Source: Bacillus sp. (in: firmicutes)
GTDB lineage: Bacteria; Bacillota; Bacilli; Bacillales; Cytobacillaceae
Assembly: GCA_003457145.1 (NCBI GenBank)
Contig: DMSR01000279.1
Coordinates: forward strand, 1 to 7,080
Reading direction: 5' to 3'
DNA: 7,080 nucleotides
The notes beneath the pieces were generated by a model that worked only from the letters and a program-made list of their open reading frames with translations, had not been told where the DNA came from and ran no database searches. The translations under genes and the position numbers were made by a program. Shown in pieces: positions 1-5,813 of the stretch (within the stretch, counting starts at the first letter, position 1; the number at the start of each line of letters is the position of its first letter).

Positions 1-350
1 GTTCCCGTTGATGGTGAAATCGCCCTGGTAGGGGAACGATGTTGCTTGGATTGTTCCCGTTGATCGTGAATTTGCCCTGGTACGGGAACGATATTGCCTG
101 AATCGTTCCCGTTGATGGTGAAATCGACCTGGTAGGGGAACGATATTGCCTGAATCGTTCCCGTTGATCGACAAATCTCCCTTTCCCGGGAACGATATTG
201 CTCTGATCGTTCCCGTTCTCCATCAAATCGGCCCTCCCCGGGAACAATATTGCTCCAATCGTTCCCATTCGCCGTCAAATAGCCCCTTCCCAGGAACGAT
301 ATTGCCGAATCCTTCCCGGTCATCGCCAATTCTACCTACCAGGGAAAGAA
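1..350. repeat. Tandem array of 52-bp palindromic intergenic repeats
   Basis: Units start at 1, 53, 105, 157, 209 and 261, with a degenerate seventh from about 312. The period is exactly 52 bp for the first five and 51 for the sixth. Each unit begins GTTCCC and carries GGGAAC about 32-34 bases further on. At unit junctions the two arms form tight hairpins, for example CGGGAACGAT at 83-92 with ATCGTTCCCG at 102-111 around a 9-nt loop. The same perfect 10-bp pairing recurs at the unit 4/5 junction. Units 1-3 resemble one another closely. Units 4-6 share the stem but have diverged in the 22-24 nt between palindromes, and the last units decay towards the promoter of the next gene. The array begins before the window. 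I do not recognise a named family; it is probably a genome-wide intergenic palindromic repeat. Open frames crossing it are by-products of the repeat. Confidence 0.9.
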
Positions 351-376
351 AAGAATTAAATCTGCAATCCGCTAAA

Positions 377-382
377 TATAAT
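377..382 (+). promoter_or_regulatory. Candidate -10 box for the 95-aa gene
   Basis: A perfect TATAAT lies 39 bases before the ATG at 421. No good -35 stands at 16-18 bp spacing (the sequence there is AT-rich, around 354-360), so the promoter may be weak or need an activator. An imperfect dyad overlaps it: AAATATA at 374-380 and AAAC at 385-388 pair with GTTTATATTT at 396-405, leaving a 4-nt bulge. It could be an operator. Confidence 0.4.
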
Positions 383-420
383 GTAAACGTAACGAGTTTA
401 TATTTGTGAAAGGGGATAGT

Positions 421-708
421 ATGATGGCTTTCTATCGTGCTGCTACTAAGGAAGAATTGCTGAATGCACTCCAATCCTTCGATTCCATTCCCGAATCCGT
501 CCGCATCATGGTACAGAACTCTGCATCGAAAGAAGAGGATTTAGCTGCTATTGAGGTATATCGAAAGGAGACAGGTGTAAGCATCAGTGACTCTACTGAC
601 ATTCTCACGGAGTATTTGAGAGTTTATTCTGCTTATGAGGATTTTGATAAAGGGTTTGCCGTCTATACAGAATATGTTCCTGACGGAATTAGGAATCGCT
701 TTCTTTAA
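421..708 (+). CDS. Hypothetical 95-aa protein
   Basis: I do not recognise this protein. It is a small, acidic, mostly helical polypeptide beginning MMAFYRAATKEELLNAL. It has no Cys, no signal peptide and no membrane segment, so it is probably cytosolic. The start at 421 is preferred over the in-frame GTG at 406, because the AAAGGGG ribosome binding site (about 409-415) overlaps that GTG and sits 5 nt before ATG 421. ATG 424 is equally possible with a spacing of 8. It is a single-gene unit: a TATAAT box lies upstream and a perfect intrinsic terminator begins 7 bases after the stop codon. It is bounded by the palindromic repeat array on the left and a convergent lipase gene on the right. Clean gene architecture supports real expression; no function is proposed. 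Confidence 0.75.
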   Translation: MMAFYRAATKEELLNALQSFDSIPESVRIMVQNSASKEEDLAAIEVYRKETGVSISDSTDILTEYLRVYSAYEDFDKGFAVYTEYVPDGIRNRFL

Positions 709-715
709 AATGAAC

Positions 716-742
716 GAGGATTGGATGCCAATCCTCTTTTTT
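716..742 (+). terminator. Intrinsic terminator of the 95-aa gene
   Basis: A perfect 9-bp stem (GAGGATTGG at 716-724 with CCAATCCTC at 728-736) closes a 3-nt loop and is followed at once by six T (737-742). It lies between convergent genes. Read on the minus strand the T-tract is poor, so it mainly serves the plus-strand gene. Confidence 0.92.
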
Positions 743-793
743 AAATTATTTCATTTGGTTCCAGTGGCTCGGACAATTTTACATAGTGAAGAG

Positions 794-1561
794 TTACCGA
801 ATGCACTCGAGTCCGGCACAGAGGTTGTCGTTTACCCTGCAAAATTCGCACCATTCAATAGGAAAAAGTCTTGATAACTCACTTAAATACTCATAGATCT
901 GATGATTCCTGCTTACGCTGAAATTTTCAAAGTGGATTGGGAAAGGCCTGCCAACATGTCTGTATTGAATAGTACCTAACCTTTCACGCGGAAGGTCGGG
1001 GATGATATCAGCGGTATTAAATACACGAATGGTATCTATCATGTTTGAATTATAAATTGCTGCAAATCGGGGATTTCCCACTCTAGGGGAAGCGTAGGTA
1101 AAGACAATGGGGGAGTTGAATTCAGCGTTTGTTTTGATGTCCAAGGCCGCTAATGCTGCAAGTGCTCCTCCTAAACTATGTCCTGTAATAAAGAGGGTTT
1201 TCCCATTTGATAATCGGTTTAGGGTCATGAATAATTGTTCTCGAATAGCGGTATAAACAGTAAGGAAGCCCCTGTTAACCAGCCCGCTGTCAGGCACATA
1301 AGGAAAACGGCTTTGGATATATTCCAGATCAATTAAAAATTCCCCTCTGGTCCTTGTTCCCCTGAAGGCAATGATGATTTCTGAATCAGATTCGATAATA
1401 TACCCAATAAAGGGATAATCGTTTGTTCCAAGTGATGCGACCAGTCTGAACCCGACAGGCCGAGGAAATATTCCCCCAGGATTGTCCAGTCTTAATGTAG
1501 CCTGCTTAGTAACGGCAGCAAGGAACAATAGCCTGTCTGCCAAGACATTTTGCTGAAACAT
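794..1561 (-). CDS. Class 3 lipase family protein (alpha/beta hydrolase)
   Basis: A 255-aa Lipase_3-type serine hydrolase expected to cleave ester bonds of acylglycerols or similar lipids; its real substrate is unknown. The nucleophile elbow is GHSLG with Ser129. Asp185 (NTADIIPDLP) and His220 (NHQIYEYL) complete the likely catalytic triad. AFRGT at 65-69 matches the oxyanion-hole region of the family, and YASPRVGNP at 156-164 is a typical conserved stretch. The start is the ATG at 1561, with AAAGGAG (minus strand, 1575-1569) 7 nt upstream. The open frame runs 27 codons further, but no comparable RBS supports that. There is no signal peptide, so it is probably cytoplasmic, unlike most secreted bacterial lipases. 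The C-terminal tail carries four Cys (238, 241, 248, 253) after the catalytic core, which could bind metal or form disulfides. It is transcribed alone, convergent with the 95-aa gene. Confidence 0.93.
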   Translation of the reverse strand: MFQQNVLADRLLFLAAVTKQATLRLDNPGGIFPRPVGFRLVASLGTNDYPFIGYIIESDSEIIIAFRGTRTRGEFLIDLEYIQSRFPYVPDSGLVNRGFLTVYTAIREQLFMTLNRLSNGKTLFITGHSLGGALAALAALDIKTNAEFNSPIVFTYASPRVGNPRFAAIYNSNMIDTIRVFNTADIIPDLPRERLGTIQYRHVGRPFPIHFENFSVSRNHQIYEYLSELSRLFPIEWCEFCRVNDNLCAGLECIR

Positions 1562-1579
1562 GTGTTTGCTCCTTTCATA

Positions 1580-1608
1580 CATACATTTTTGCTTAGTAAT
1601 AATGTATG
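1580..1608 (-). promoter_or_regulatory. Dyad in the lipase 5' leader
   Basis: CATACATT (1580-1587) and AATGTATG (1601-1608) form a perfect 8-bp inverted repeat with a 13-nt spacer. It ends just upstream of the lipase RBS. It could be an operator or a leader hairpin affecting translation. No convincing sigma-A promoter was found immediately beyond it. Confidence 0.35.
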
Positions 1609-1714
1609 ACGAGCATGTTTCTGCGGTACGACCCTTTGTCAAAAAGGGCTAACAATTATTAATGGGCGGGGCAATCAGCAAGTAATAGTGTGGTACATAA
1701 AGGAAGTATAGGGA

Positions 1715-1928
1715 AAGAGGGGTGTCAGTTAATAACCAACTGACTCTGTCAGACATAGGTTGGCTGATATGCTGGTATAAGCCCGGAGGCCGTCAAAAGT
1801 GGGAATCAATTTCCTAGGGGATTACAAGACTAACACCCGACGGATAAATTAAGAAGAAACGATTTGAGCCAACGGAACCAATAGGTCTCTCGAAAAAAAA
1901 TGAAGGGAATACATTTTGTGGGAACAAC
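1715..1928 (+). ncRNA. Candidate structured RNA of unknown family (tentative)
   Basis: No plausible gene lies here, yet the stretch contains several nested complementary segments. GGGTGT (1720-1725) pairs with ACACCC (1833-1838), and after one C-A mismatch three further pairs (1727-1729 with 1829-1831) continue the helix, enclosing about 100 nt. Inside are GTCAGTT (1724-1730) with AACTGAC (1738-1744), GGCT-ATA (1762-1769) with TAT-AGCC (1776-1783), and GGAA (1802-1805) with TTCC (1811-1814). The first hairpin competes with the closing helix, as in RNA switches. A strong terminator at 1929-1974 would end a plus-strand transcript. I could not find a clear plus-strand promoter and do not recognise a known riboswitch or 6S, SRP or RNase P signature. 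Chance dyads remain possible. Confidence 0.25.
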
Positions 1929-1974
1929 AAAAAGTAAAGTCCTAAGGGTATGTGTCCTTAGGACTTTACTTTTT
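1929..1974. terminator. Strong bidirectional intrinsic terminator
   Basis: A perfect 19-bp inverted repeat (1929-1947 with 1956-1974) closes an 8-nt loop. The outer part is A5 on the left and T5 on the right, so both strands give a hairpin followed by a T-rich tail (T5 then CC on plus; T5 then GTTGTT on minus). It can end the minus-strand small gene (stop codon at 2063-2065) and any plus-strand transcript arriving from 1640-1928. Confidence 0.9.
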
Positions 1975-1997
1975 CCATCAGGTATAGGGCTTTATAG

Positions 1998-2045
1998 GTT
2001 AATTGCTCGTTTCTGCTATGCTCGTTTTATAGCAGCACGATTAAC
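1998..2045. other. Imperfect long hairpin between terminator and small gene
   Basis: Three stacked pairings lie in register: GTTAAT (1998-2003) with ATTAAC (2040-2045), CGT (2008-2010) with ACG (2037-2039), and CTGCTAT (2013-2019) with ATAGCAG (2029-2035). GCTCGTTT also occurs twice as a direct repeat (2005-2012 and 2020-2027). No T-tract follows on either strand, so it is not a standard terminator. On the minus strand it falls in the 3' untranslated region of the small membrane-peptide gene. Confidence 0.45.
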
Positions 2046-2062
2046 GCTGCCACTATCATCAT

Positions 2063-2254
2063 CTAATCATTGTATACCGATGGAGTATTATTCGATTCCG
2101 AGGATTGCTGTCCCAGATAATCATTTCCCCCGACAACCGGGTTTGATTTTGGATCTACGTTTCCAAATTTCCGAGTTCTTGACATCGTATAGTACGTTAC
2201 AGCTCCAATTCCAGCTGAGGCTATAAAAGGAAACCATCTCTTATTTCTTACCAT
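2063..2254 (-). CDS. Small glycine-rich membrane-anchored peptide, hypothetical
   Basis: A 63-aa protein of unknown function. The N-terminus is basic (MVRNKR). A short hydrophobic glycine/alanine segment follows at residues 7-24 (WFPFIASAGIGAVTYYTM), then a second basic patch (SRTRK) and a polar, disordered-looking tail rich in Asn, Ser and Gly. This suggests a single membrane-associated helix. The start is taken at 2254 because GGTGGTGA, a near match to GGAGGTGA, stands 5 nt before that ATG. The ATG 15 bases upstream would overlap this RBS. The gene is divergent from the SNF2 helicase, has a possible promoter at 2335-2363, and would end at the strong terminator 1929-1974. Small proteins of this shape are common in Bacillaceae, but I cannot name a family. 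Confidence 0.65.
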   Translation of the reverse strand: MVRNKRWFPFIASAGIGAVTYYTMSRTRKFGNVDPKSNPVVGGNDYLGQQSSESNNTPSVYND

Positions 2255-2334
2255 TTCACTCACCACCATAAATTTATTATTGTTCTATCATTAGCTTTGT
2301 TCATTCTTCCGTGTTTTATTTGGACAAAGCGCTT

Positions 2335-2363
2335 ATTATTTTGAATTCCCATTCCATTACCAA
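2335..2363 (-). promoter_or_regulatory. Candidate promoter for the small membrane peptide
   Basis: On the minus strand, TTGGTA (2363-2358) and AATAAT (2340-2335) stand 17 bp apart, matching sigma-A boxes at 4/6 and 5/6. Transcription would start near 2328, giving a leader of about 74 nt before the ATG at 2254. Confidence 0.35.
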
Positions 2364-2421
2364 GTAAACATGAAAAGAATAGCAATGACTTTGCTCAAAC
2401 GGACGGCATAGTGAAAACTAG

Positions 2422-2450
2422 TTAACAAATCCATGGAGAAAGACTACAAT
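2422..2450 (+). promoter_or_regulatory. Sigma-A-type promoter of the SNF2 helicase gene
   Basis: TTAACA (2422-2427) and TACAAT (2445-2450) each match the consensus at 5/6, with the optimal 17-bp spacer. Transcription would start near 2457, about 48 nt before the GTG start at 2505. The promoter covers the upstream in-frame ATG at 2433, which argues against that ATG as the start. Confidence 0.7.
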
Positions 2451-2504
2451 AGAGACATTCGTTTAAATGATGTTTTAACCTATACCCCTGAAAGGAGCAG
2501 TCCA

Positions 2505-5500
2505 GTGGATATAAAATTGAATCAAAAAATCATCAAAGATTTGTGTGGAACTGTCTCCTTTAAACGTGGGGATGGTTTTTATCGGGCTGATAAAGTAAGA
2601 CTGACAAAGTATGACTCTGATGTTTGTGAAGGATTAGTATCAGGTGCGGAGGAATTCAAGGTTATTATTGAAAGCGAGAGTAATGGTGGGTTTCGTTCAG
2701 AATGCACATGCCCTAAGCTTGCTTCTGTTAAAAGCGAATGCCAGCATATAGCTGCAGTTCTATTGGTCATCCTTGATAAACAACGCTATGGATACAGCGC
2801 AAATGACCCGAGTCCGGCTATTCGTGAACACAATAAGGAGCTTGCACAAGGCTTTCTGTCTATTTTCAATAATCAGCCAAGGCGGACTAGCGGGCATCAG
2901 CTGCATTTCGAGACAAGAAAGGTATTGAATGCAGAGTTTGTACTCAAGCCGGTTGAGATTGGTAAGGCTCAGCATTTGATGGGAATTGAATTGAAAATTG
3001 GCCCAATCGAAGTCAGGAATGTCAGAGATTTTTTAAAGATGGTGAAGGAAGGGAAATCCTATTTGCTTTCCGAAACATTCACATATGATTCAAATCTACA
3101 TTGCTTTGAAAAAGAAACAGATGAAGTCATCAATCAATTAATTAAAATTACTTCAGATGAAAAATTGTCTAATGCCACACTCCCGGACAGCTATGTCAGT
3201 AAAAGAAATACATTGCTGATTACCCCTTCAGCATGGGATAAGATTTTACCGATGCTTGAGTTTGCCCCGCTAGTAAAGCTGGAGTATAACGGAAAAGTTT
3301 TTGAAGGCCTTCAACGATCAAACATGAAACTTCCTTTACAATTCGATTTTAAAGACACTGAGTTAAAGAATTATCGTCTGAAAATTGATGGTTTGAACCA
3401 GATTGTTGTGCTGGATTCCTATGATTCAGTTCTTTTTCAAGGACAGTTGATCCAACTGAAAAGCGAGGATTGCAGCCGTCTTTTTGAGTTGAAGCAGTTG
3501 CTAGCCGCTTCAAGAACTGACGAGATTCCAATTCATAAGGAGCAAATTGGATTTTTCGTGGAAAAAGTAGTGCCTGGTTTGAGAAGGCTTGGCATTGTCC
3601 AAATTGACGGAGATATCACTAAACAGTTTTTGAAAACTCCATTGGTCGCTAAGCTTTATCTGGACCGCGTCAACAACCGTTTGCTTGCCGGGCTGGAATT
3701 CCACTATGAGTCCATCGTATTGAATCCATTGGAGAGCAGGGAGCCTCCCGGGCACCCACTTTTGATCAGGGATCTCGAGAAGGAAGAAGCCATTCTAGAG
3801 TTGATGGAAGATAGTTATTTTGCAAAAACAGACGGTGGCTATTACTTACAGAATGAAGAGTTGGAATATGAGTTTTTGTATCATATTGTTCCAAAGCTTC
3901 AAAAATTGGTGCAAATATATGCAACAACAGCCATAAGAAATCGTATCTTCAAGGAAAAAACACGTCCGCAAATCAGGGTGAAGATAAAAAAGGAACGGAC
4001 AAATTGGCTTGAGTTCAAATTTGAAATGGACGGTATTCCTGAGAACCAGATACGCGAGCTCCTCGAGGCTCTTGAAGAAAAACGGAAATACTTCCGGCTG
4101 CGTAATGGATCACTGATGTCGCTGGAGACAAGGGAGTTTGAAGAAATCCAGAGGTTCTTGAAGGCAGGCCCGATACAGAATGAAGATTTGGAAAAAGGCC
4201 TTAATATGCCGCTCGTACGGGGCATGCAGATGCTTGATGCCTCTGGTGACCAACAGATCTTTATGCATGAGGAATCATTCAGACAATTCATAGGAGATAT
4301 CAGCAATACGGCCAGCCAGAAGTTTGAGATTCCGGATAATATACAACCGTATTTGCGGGATTACCAAAGACAAGGTTTCCAATGGCTGAAAACTCTGGCT
4401 AGCTATGGCTTCGGCGGGATTTTAGCTGATGATATGGGGCTTGGGAAGACACTTCAAAGCATCGCCTTTATTTCATCAGAGCTCCCAGTTATCCGGAAAA
4501 GGAATCTTCCAGTCCTGGTGGTTTGTCCTTCCTCATTGACCTATAACTGGCTAAATGAGTTCATGAAGTTCTCTCCCGACACTCAGGCAATGATCGTTGA
4601 CGGGAAGCAAAAGGACAGGAGCGAGCTGTTAAAGGATTTATCTGATGTTGATGTTGTGATTACATCCTATATGCTTTTGCGCCGTGACATTCATTTATAT
4701 GAGAAATTAGCATTTCATACGGTGTTTTTTGATGAGGCCCAGGCTTTTAAAAATCCTGTCACCCAAACAGCCAAGGCAGTAGTCAAAATACAGGCTGAAA
4801 ATCGGTTCGCTCTTACAGGGACACCAGTGGAGAATTCGATAGAGGAGCTTTGGTCAATTTTTCGGGTGGTGTTTCCTGAACTGTTCCAGGGGCTAAAGGA
4901 ATATAGCAATCTTACCAGAAAAACAATTGCACGCAGAGTCCGTCCATTCCTGCTGAGAAGGTTAAAGGAAGATGTGCTTGCCGAACTTCCTGGAAAAATT
5001 GAGTCGGTTGATACGGCGGAATTGCTTCCGGAACAGAAGAAGCTATACGCGGCCTATTTAGCGAAGCTGCGGCACAAAACATTGAAGAATCTTGATAAAG
5101 ATACCATTCGCAAAAACCGGATTAAGATACTTTCAGGGTTAACGCGCCTCCGCCAGATCTGCTGTCATCCTGCGTTATTTGTGGACGGATATCAAGGAAG
5201 CTCGGCGAAATTTGAACAGCTTCTGCAGATCATCGAGGAATCAAAGCTTGCTGGCAGAAGAGTGCTGATTTTTTCCCAGTTTACGAAAATGCTTGGAATA
5301 ATCGGAAGAGAGTTAACCCATCAGGGGGAAACATTCTTTTATCTGGATGGCCAGACACCTTCAGAAGAACGTGTAGAAACATGTAGTCGATTTAACGATG
5401 GTGAACGCGACTTTTTCCTGATTTCCTTAAAGGCCGGTGGGACAGGCCTTAATCTTACTGGTGCAGATACGGTCATCCTATATGATTTGTGGTGGAACCC

Positions 5501-5708
5501 AGCTGTCGAAGAACAAGCAGCAGACCGTGCCCATCGAATGGGCCAGAGAAATACAGTTCAGGTGATCAAACTGATCGCTAGCGGTACCATTGAGGAAAAA
5601 ATGAACGAACTCCAGGAAAAGAAGAGAAATATGATTGAAGAAATCATTGAGGAACGAGCCACGACTGCACTCACTGAAGAAGATATACGGCAAATCCTGA
5701 TGATATAG
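2505..5708 (+). CDS. SWIM zinc finger / SNF2-family DNA-dependent ATPase (helicase-like)
   Basis: A 1067-aa Swi2/Snf2-type double-stranded-DNA translocase. The N-terminus has a SWIM zinc finger, C67-x-C69-x9-C79-x-H81, likely for nucleic-acid or protein binding. A long middle region (about 140-600) corresponds to the bacterial SNF2-associated domain. The ATPase core starts at YLRDYQRQGFQWL (616-628), then Walker A DMGLGKT (643-649), Walker B DEAQ (743-746), motif III LTGTP (770-774), motif V SLKAGGTGLNL (974-984) and motif VI QAADRAHRMGQ (1004-1014). All core motifs look intact. The start is GTG 2505, with AAAGGAG at 2491-2497 and a spacing of 7. The frame is open back to ATG 2433, but that ATG has no RBS and lies inside the promoter. 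Relatives resemble B. subtilis YwqA; such proteins may remodel DNA- or RNA polymerase-bound complexes, but the role here is not known. No terminator is visible before the next gene, 105 bp downstream. Confidence 0.96.
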   Translation: MDIKLNQKIIKDLCGTVSFKRGDGFYRADKVRLTKYDSDVCEGLVSGAEEFKVIIESESNGGFRSECTCPKLASVKSECQHIAAVLLVILDKQRYGYSANDPSPAIREHNKELAQGFLSIFNNQPRRTSGHQLHFETRKVLNAEFVLKPVEIGKAQHLMGIELKIGPIEVRNVRDFLKMVKEGKSYLLSETFTYDSNLHCFEKETDEVINQLIKITSDEKLSNATLPDSYVSKRNTLLITPSAWDKILPMLEFAPLVKLEYNGKVFEGLQRSNMKLPLQFDFKDTELKNYRLKIDGLNQIVVLDSYDSVLFQGQLIQLKSEDCSRLFELKQLLAASRTDEIPIHKEQIGFFVEKVVPGLRRLGIVQIDGDITKQFLKTPLVAKLYLDRVNNRLLAGLEFHYESIVLNPLESREPPGHPLLIRDLEKEEAILELMEDSYFAKTDGGYYLQNEELEYEFLYHIVPKLQKLVQIYATTAIRNRIFKEKTRPQIRVKIKKERTNWLEFKFEMDGIPENQIRELLEALEEKRKYFRLRNGSLMSLETREFEEIQRFLKAGPIQNEDLEKGLNMPLVRGMQMLDASGDQQIFMHEESFRQFIGDISNTASQKFEIPDNIQPYLRDYQRQGFQWLKTLASYGFGGILADDMGLGKTLQSIAFISSELPVIRKRNLPVLVVCPSSLTYNWLNEFMKFSPDTQAMIVDGKQKDRSELLKDLSDVDVVITSYMLLRRDIHLYEKLAFHTVFFDEAQAFKNPVTQTAKAVVKIQAENRFALTGTPVENSIEELWSIFRVVFPELFQGLKEYSNLTRKTIARRVRPFLLRRLKEDVLAELPGKIESVDTAELLPEQKKLYAAYLAKLRHKTLKNLDKDTIRKNRIKILSGLTRLRQICCHPALFVDGYQGSSAKFEQLLQIIEESKLAGRRVLIFSQFTKMLGIIGRELTHQGETFFYLDGQTPSEERVETCSRFNDGERDFFLISLKAGGTGLNLTGADTVILYDLWWNPAVEEQAADRAHRMGQRNTVQVIKLIASGTIEEKMNELQEKKRNMIEEIIEERATTALTEEDIRQILMI

Positions 5709-5730
5709 TTGTTAAATTACACAGGAGAGT

Positions 5731-5769
5731 TCATTATTAAGTATTCTTTGTTTAGGCCGATAATAATGA
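5731..5769. promoter_or_regulatory. Dyad upstream of the redoxin gene
   Basis: TCATTATTA (5731-5739) and TAATAATGA (5761-5769) form a perfect 9-bp inverted repeat with a 21-nt spacer. The arm centres are 30 bp apart, about three helical turns. It could be a paired operator site in the helicase-redoxin gap. It is AT-rich, so chance is not excluded. I found no convincing redoxin promoter, so read-through from the helicase gene is possible. Confidence 0.35.
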
Positions 5770-5813
5770 TGGTGTACAAGCCTTTGTATATCCATTGTAG
5801 ATAGGGGAAGATT

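Noticed and set aside
1..350. CRISPR array (regular palindromic repeats of about 30 bp with 22-24 bp spacers)
   Set aside because: The spacers are clearly related to each other and too short, the stems vary, and no cas gene is in the window. It is an ordinary tandem palindromic repeat.
146..409. 87-aa plus-strand ORF and an opposing minus-strand ORF over the repeats
   Set aside because: Both are translations of the repeat units with no RBS. The period of 52 is not a multiple of three, so the frame shifts between units.
635..874. 79-aa plus-strand ORF
   Set aside because: It overlaps the end of the 95-aa gene, its terminator and the antisense of the lipase. No RBS or recognisable protein.
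1620..1655. Sigma-B or sigma-A promoter for the lipase on the minus strand
   Set aside because: TTGACA is present, but no -10 stands at proper spacing. The sigma-B-like GTTAGC-N13-GGGTCG match is weak.
1900..2226. 108-aa plus-strand ORF
   Set aside because: It runs through the 19-bp terminator hairpin and antisense over the better supported small membrane-peptide gene.
2322..2337. Catabolite-responsive element (cre) around AAAGCGCTTA
   Set aside because: Only the central core fits. The outer TG and CA bases of the consensus are missing.
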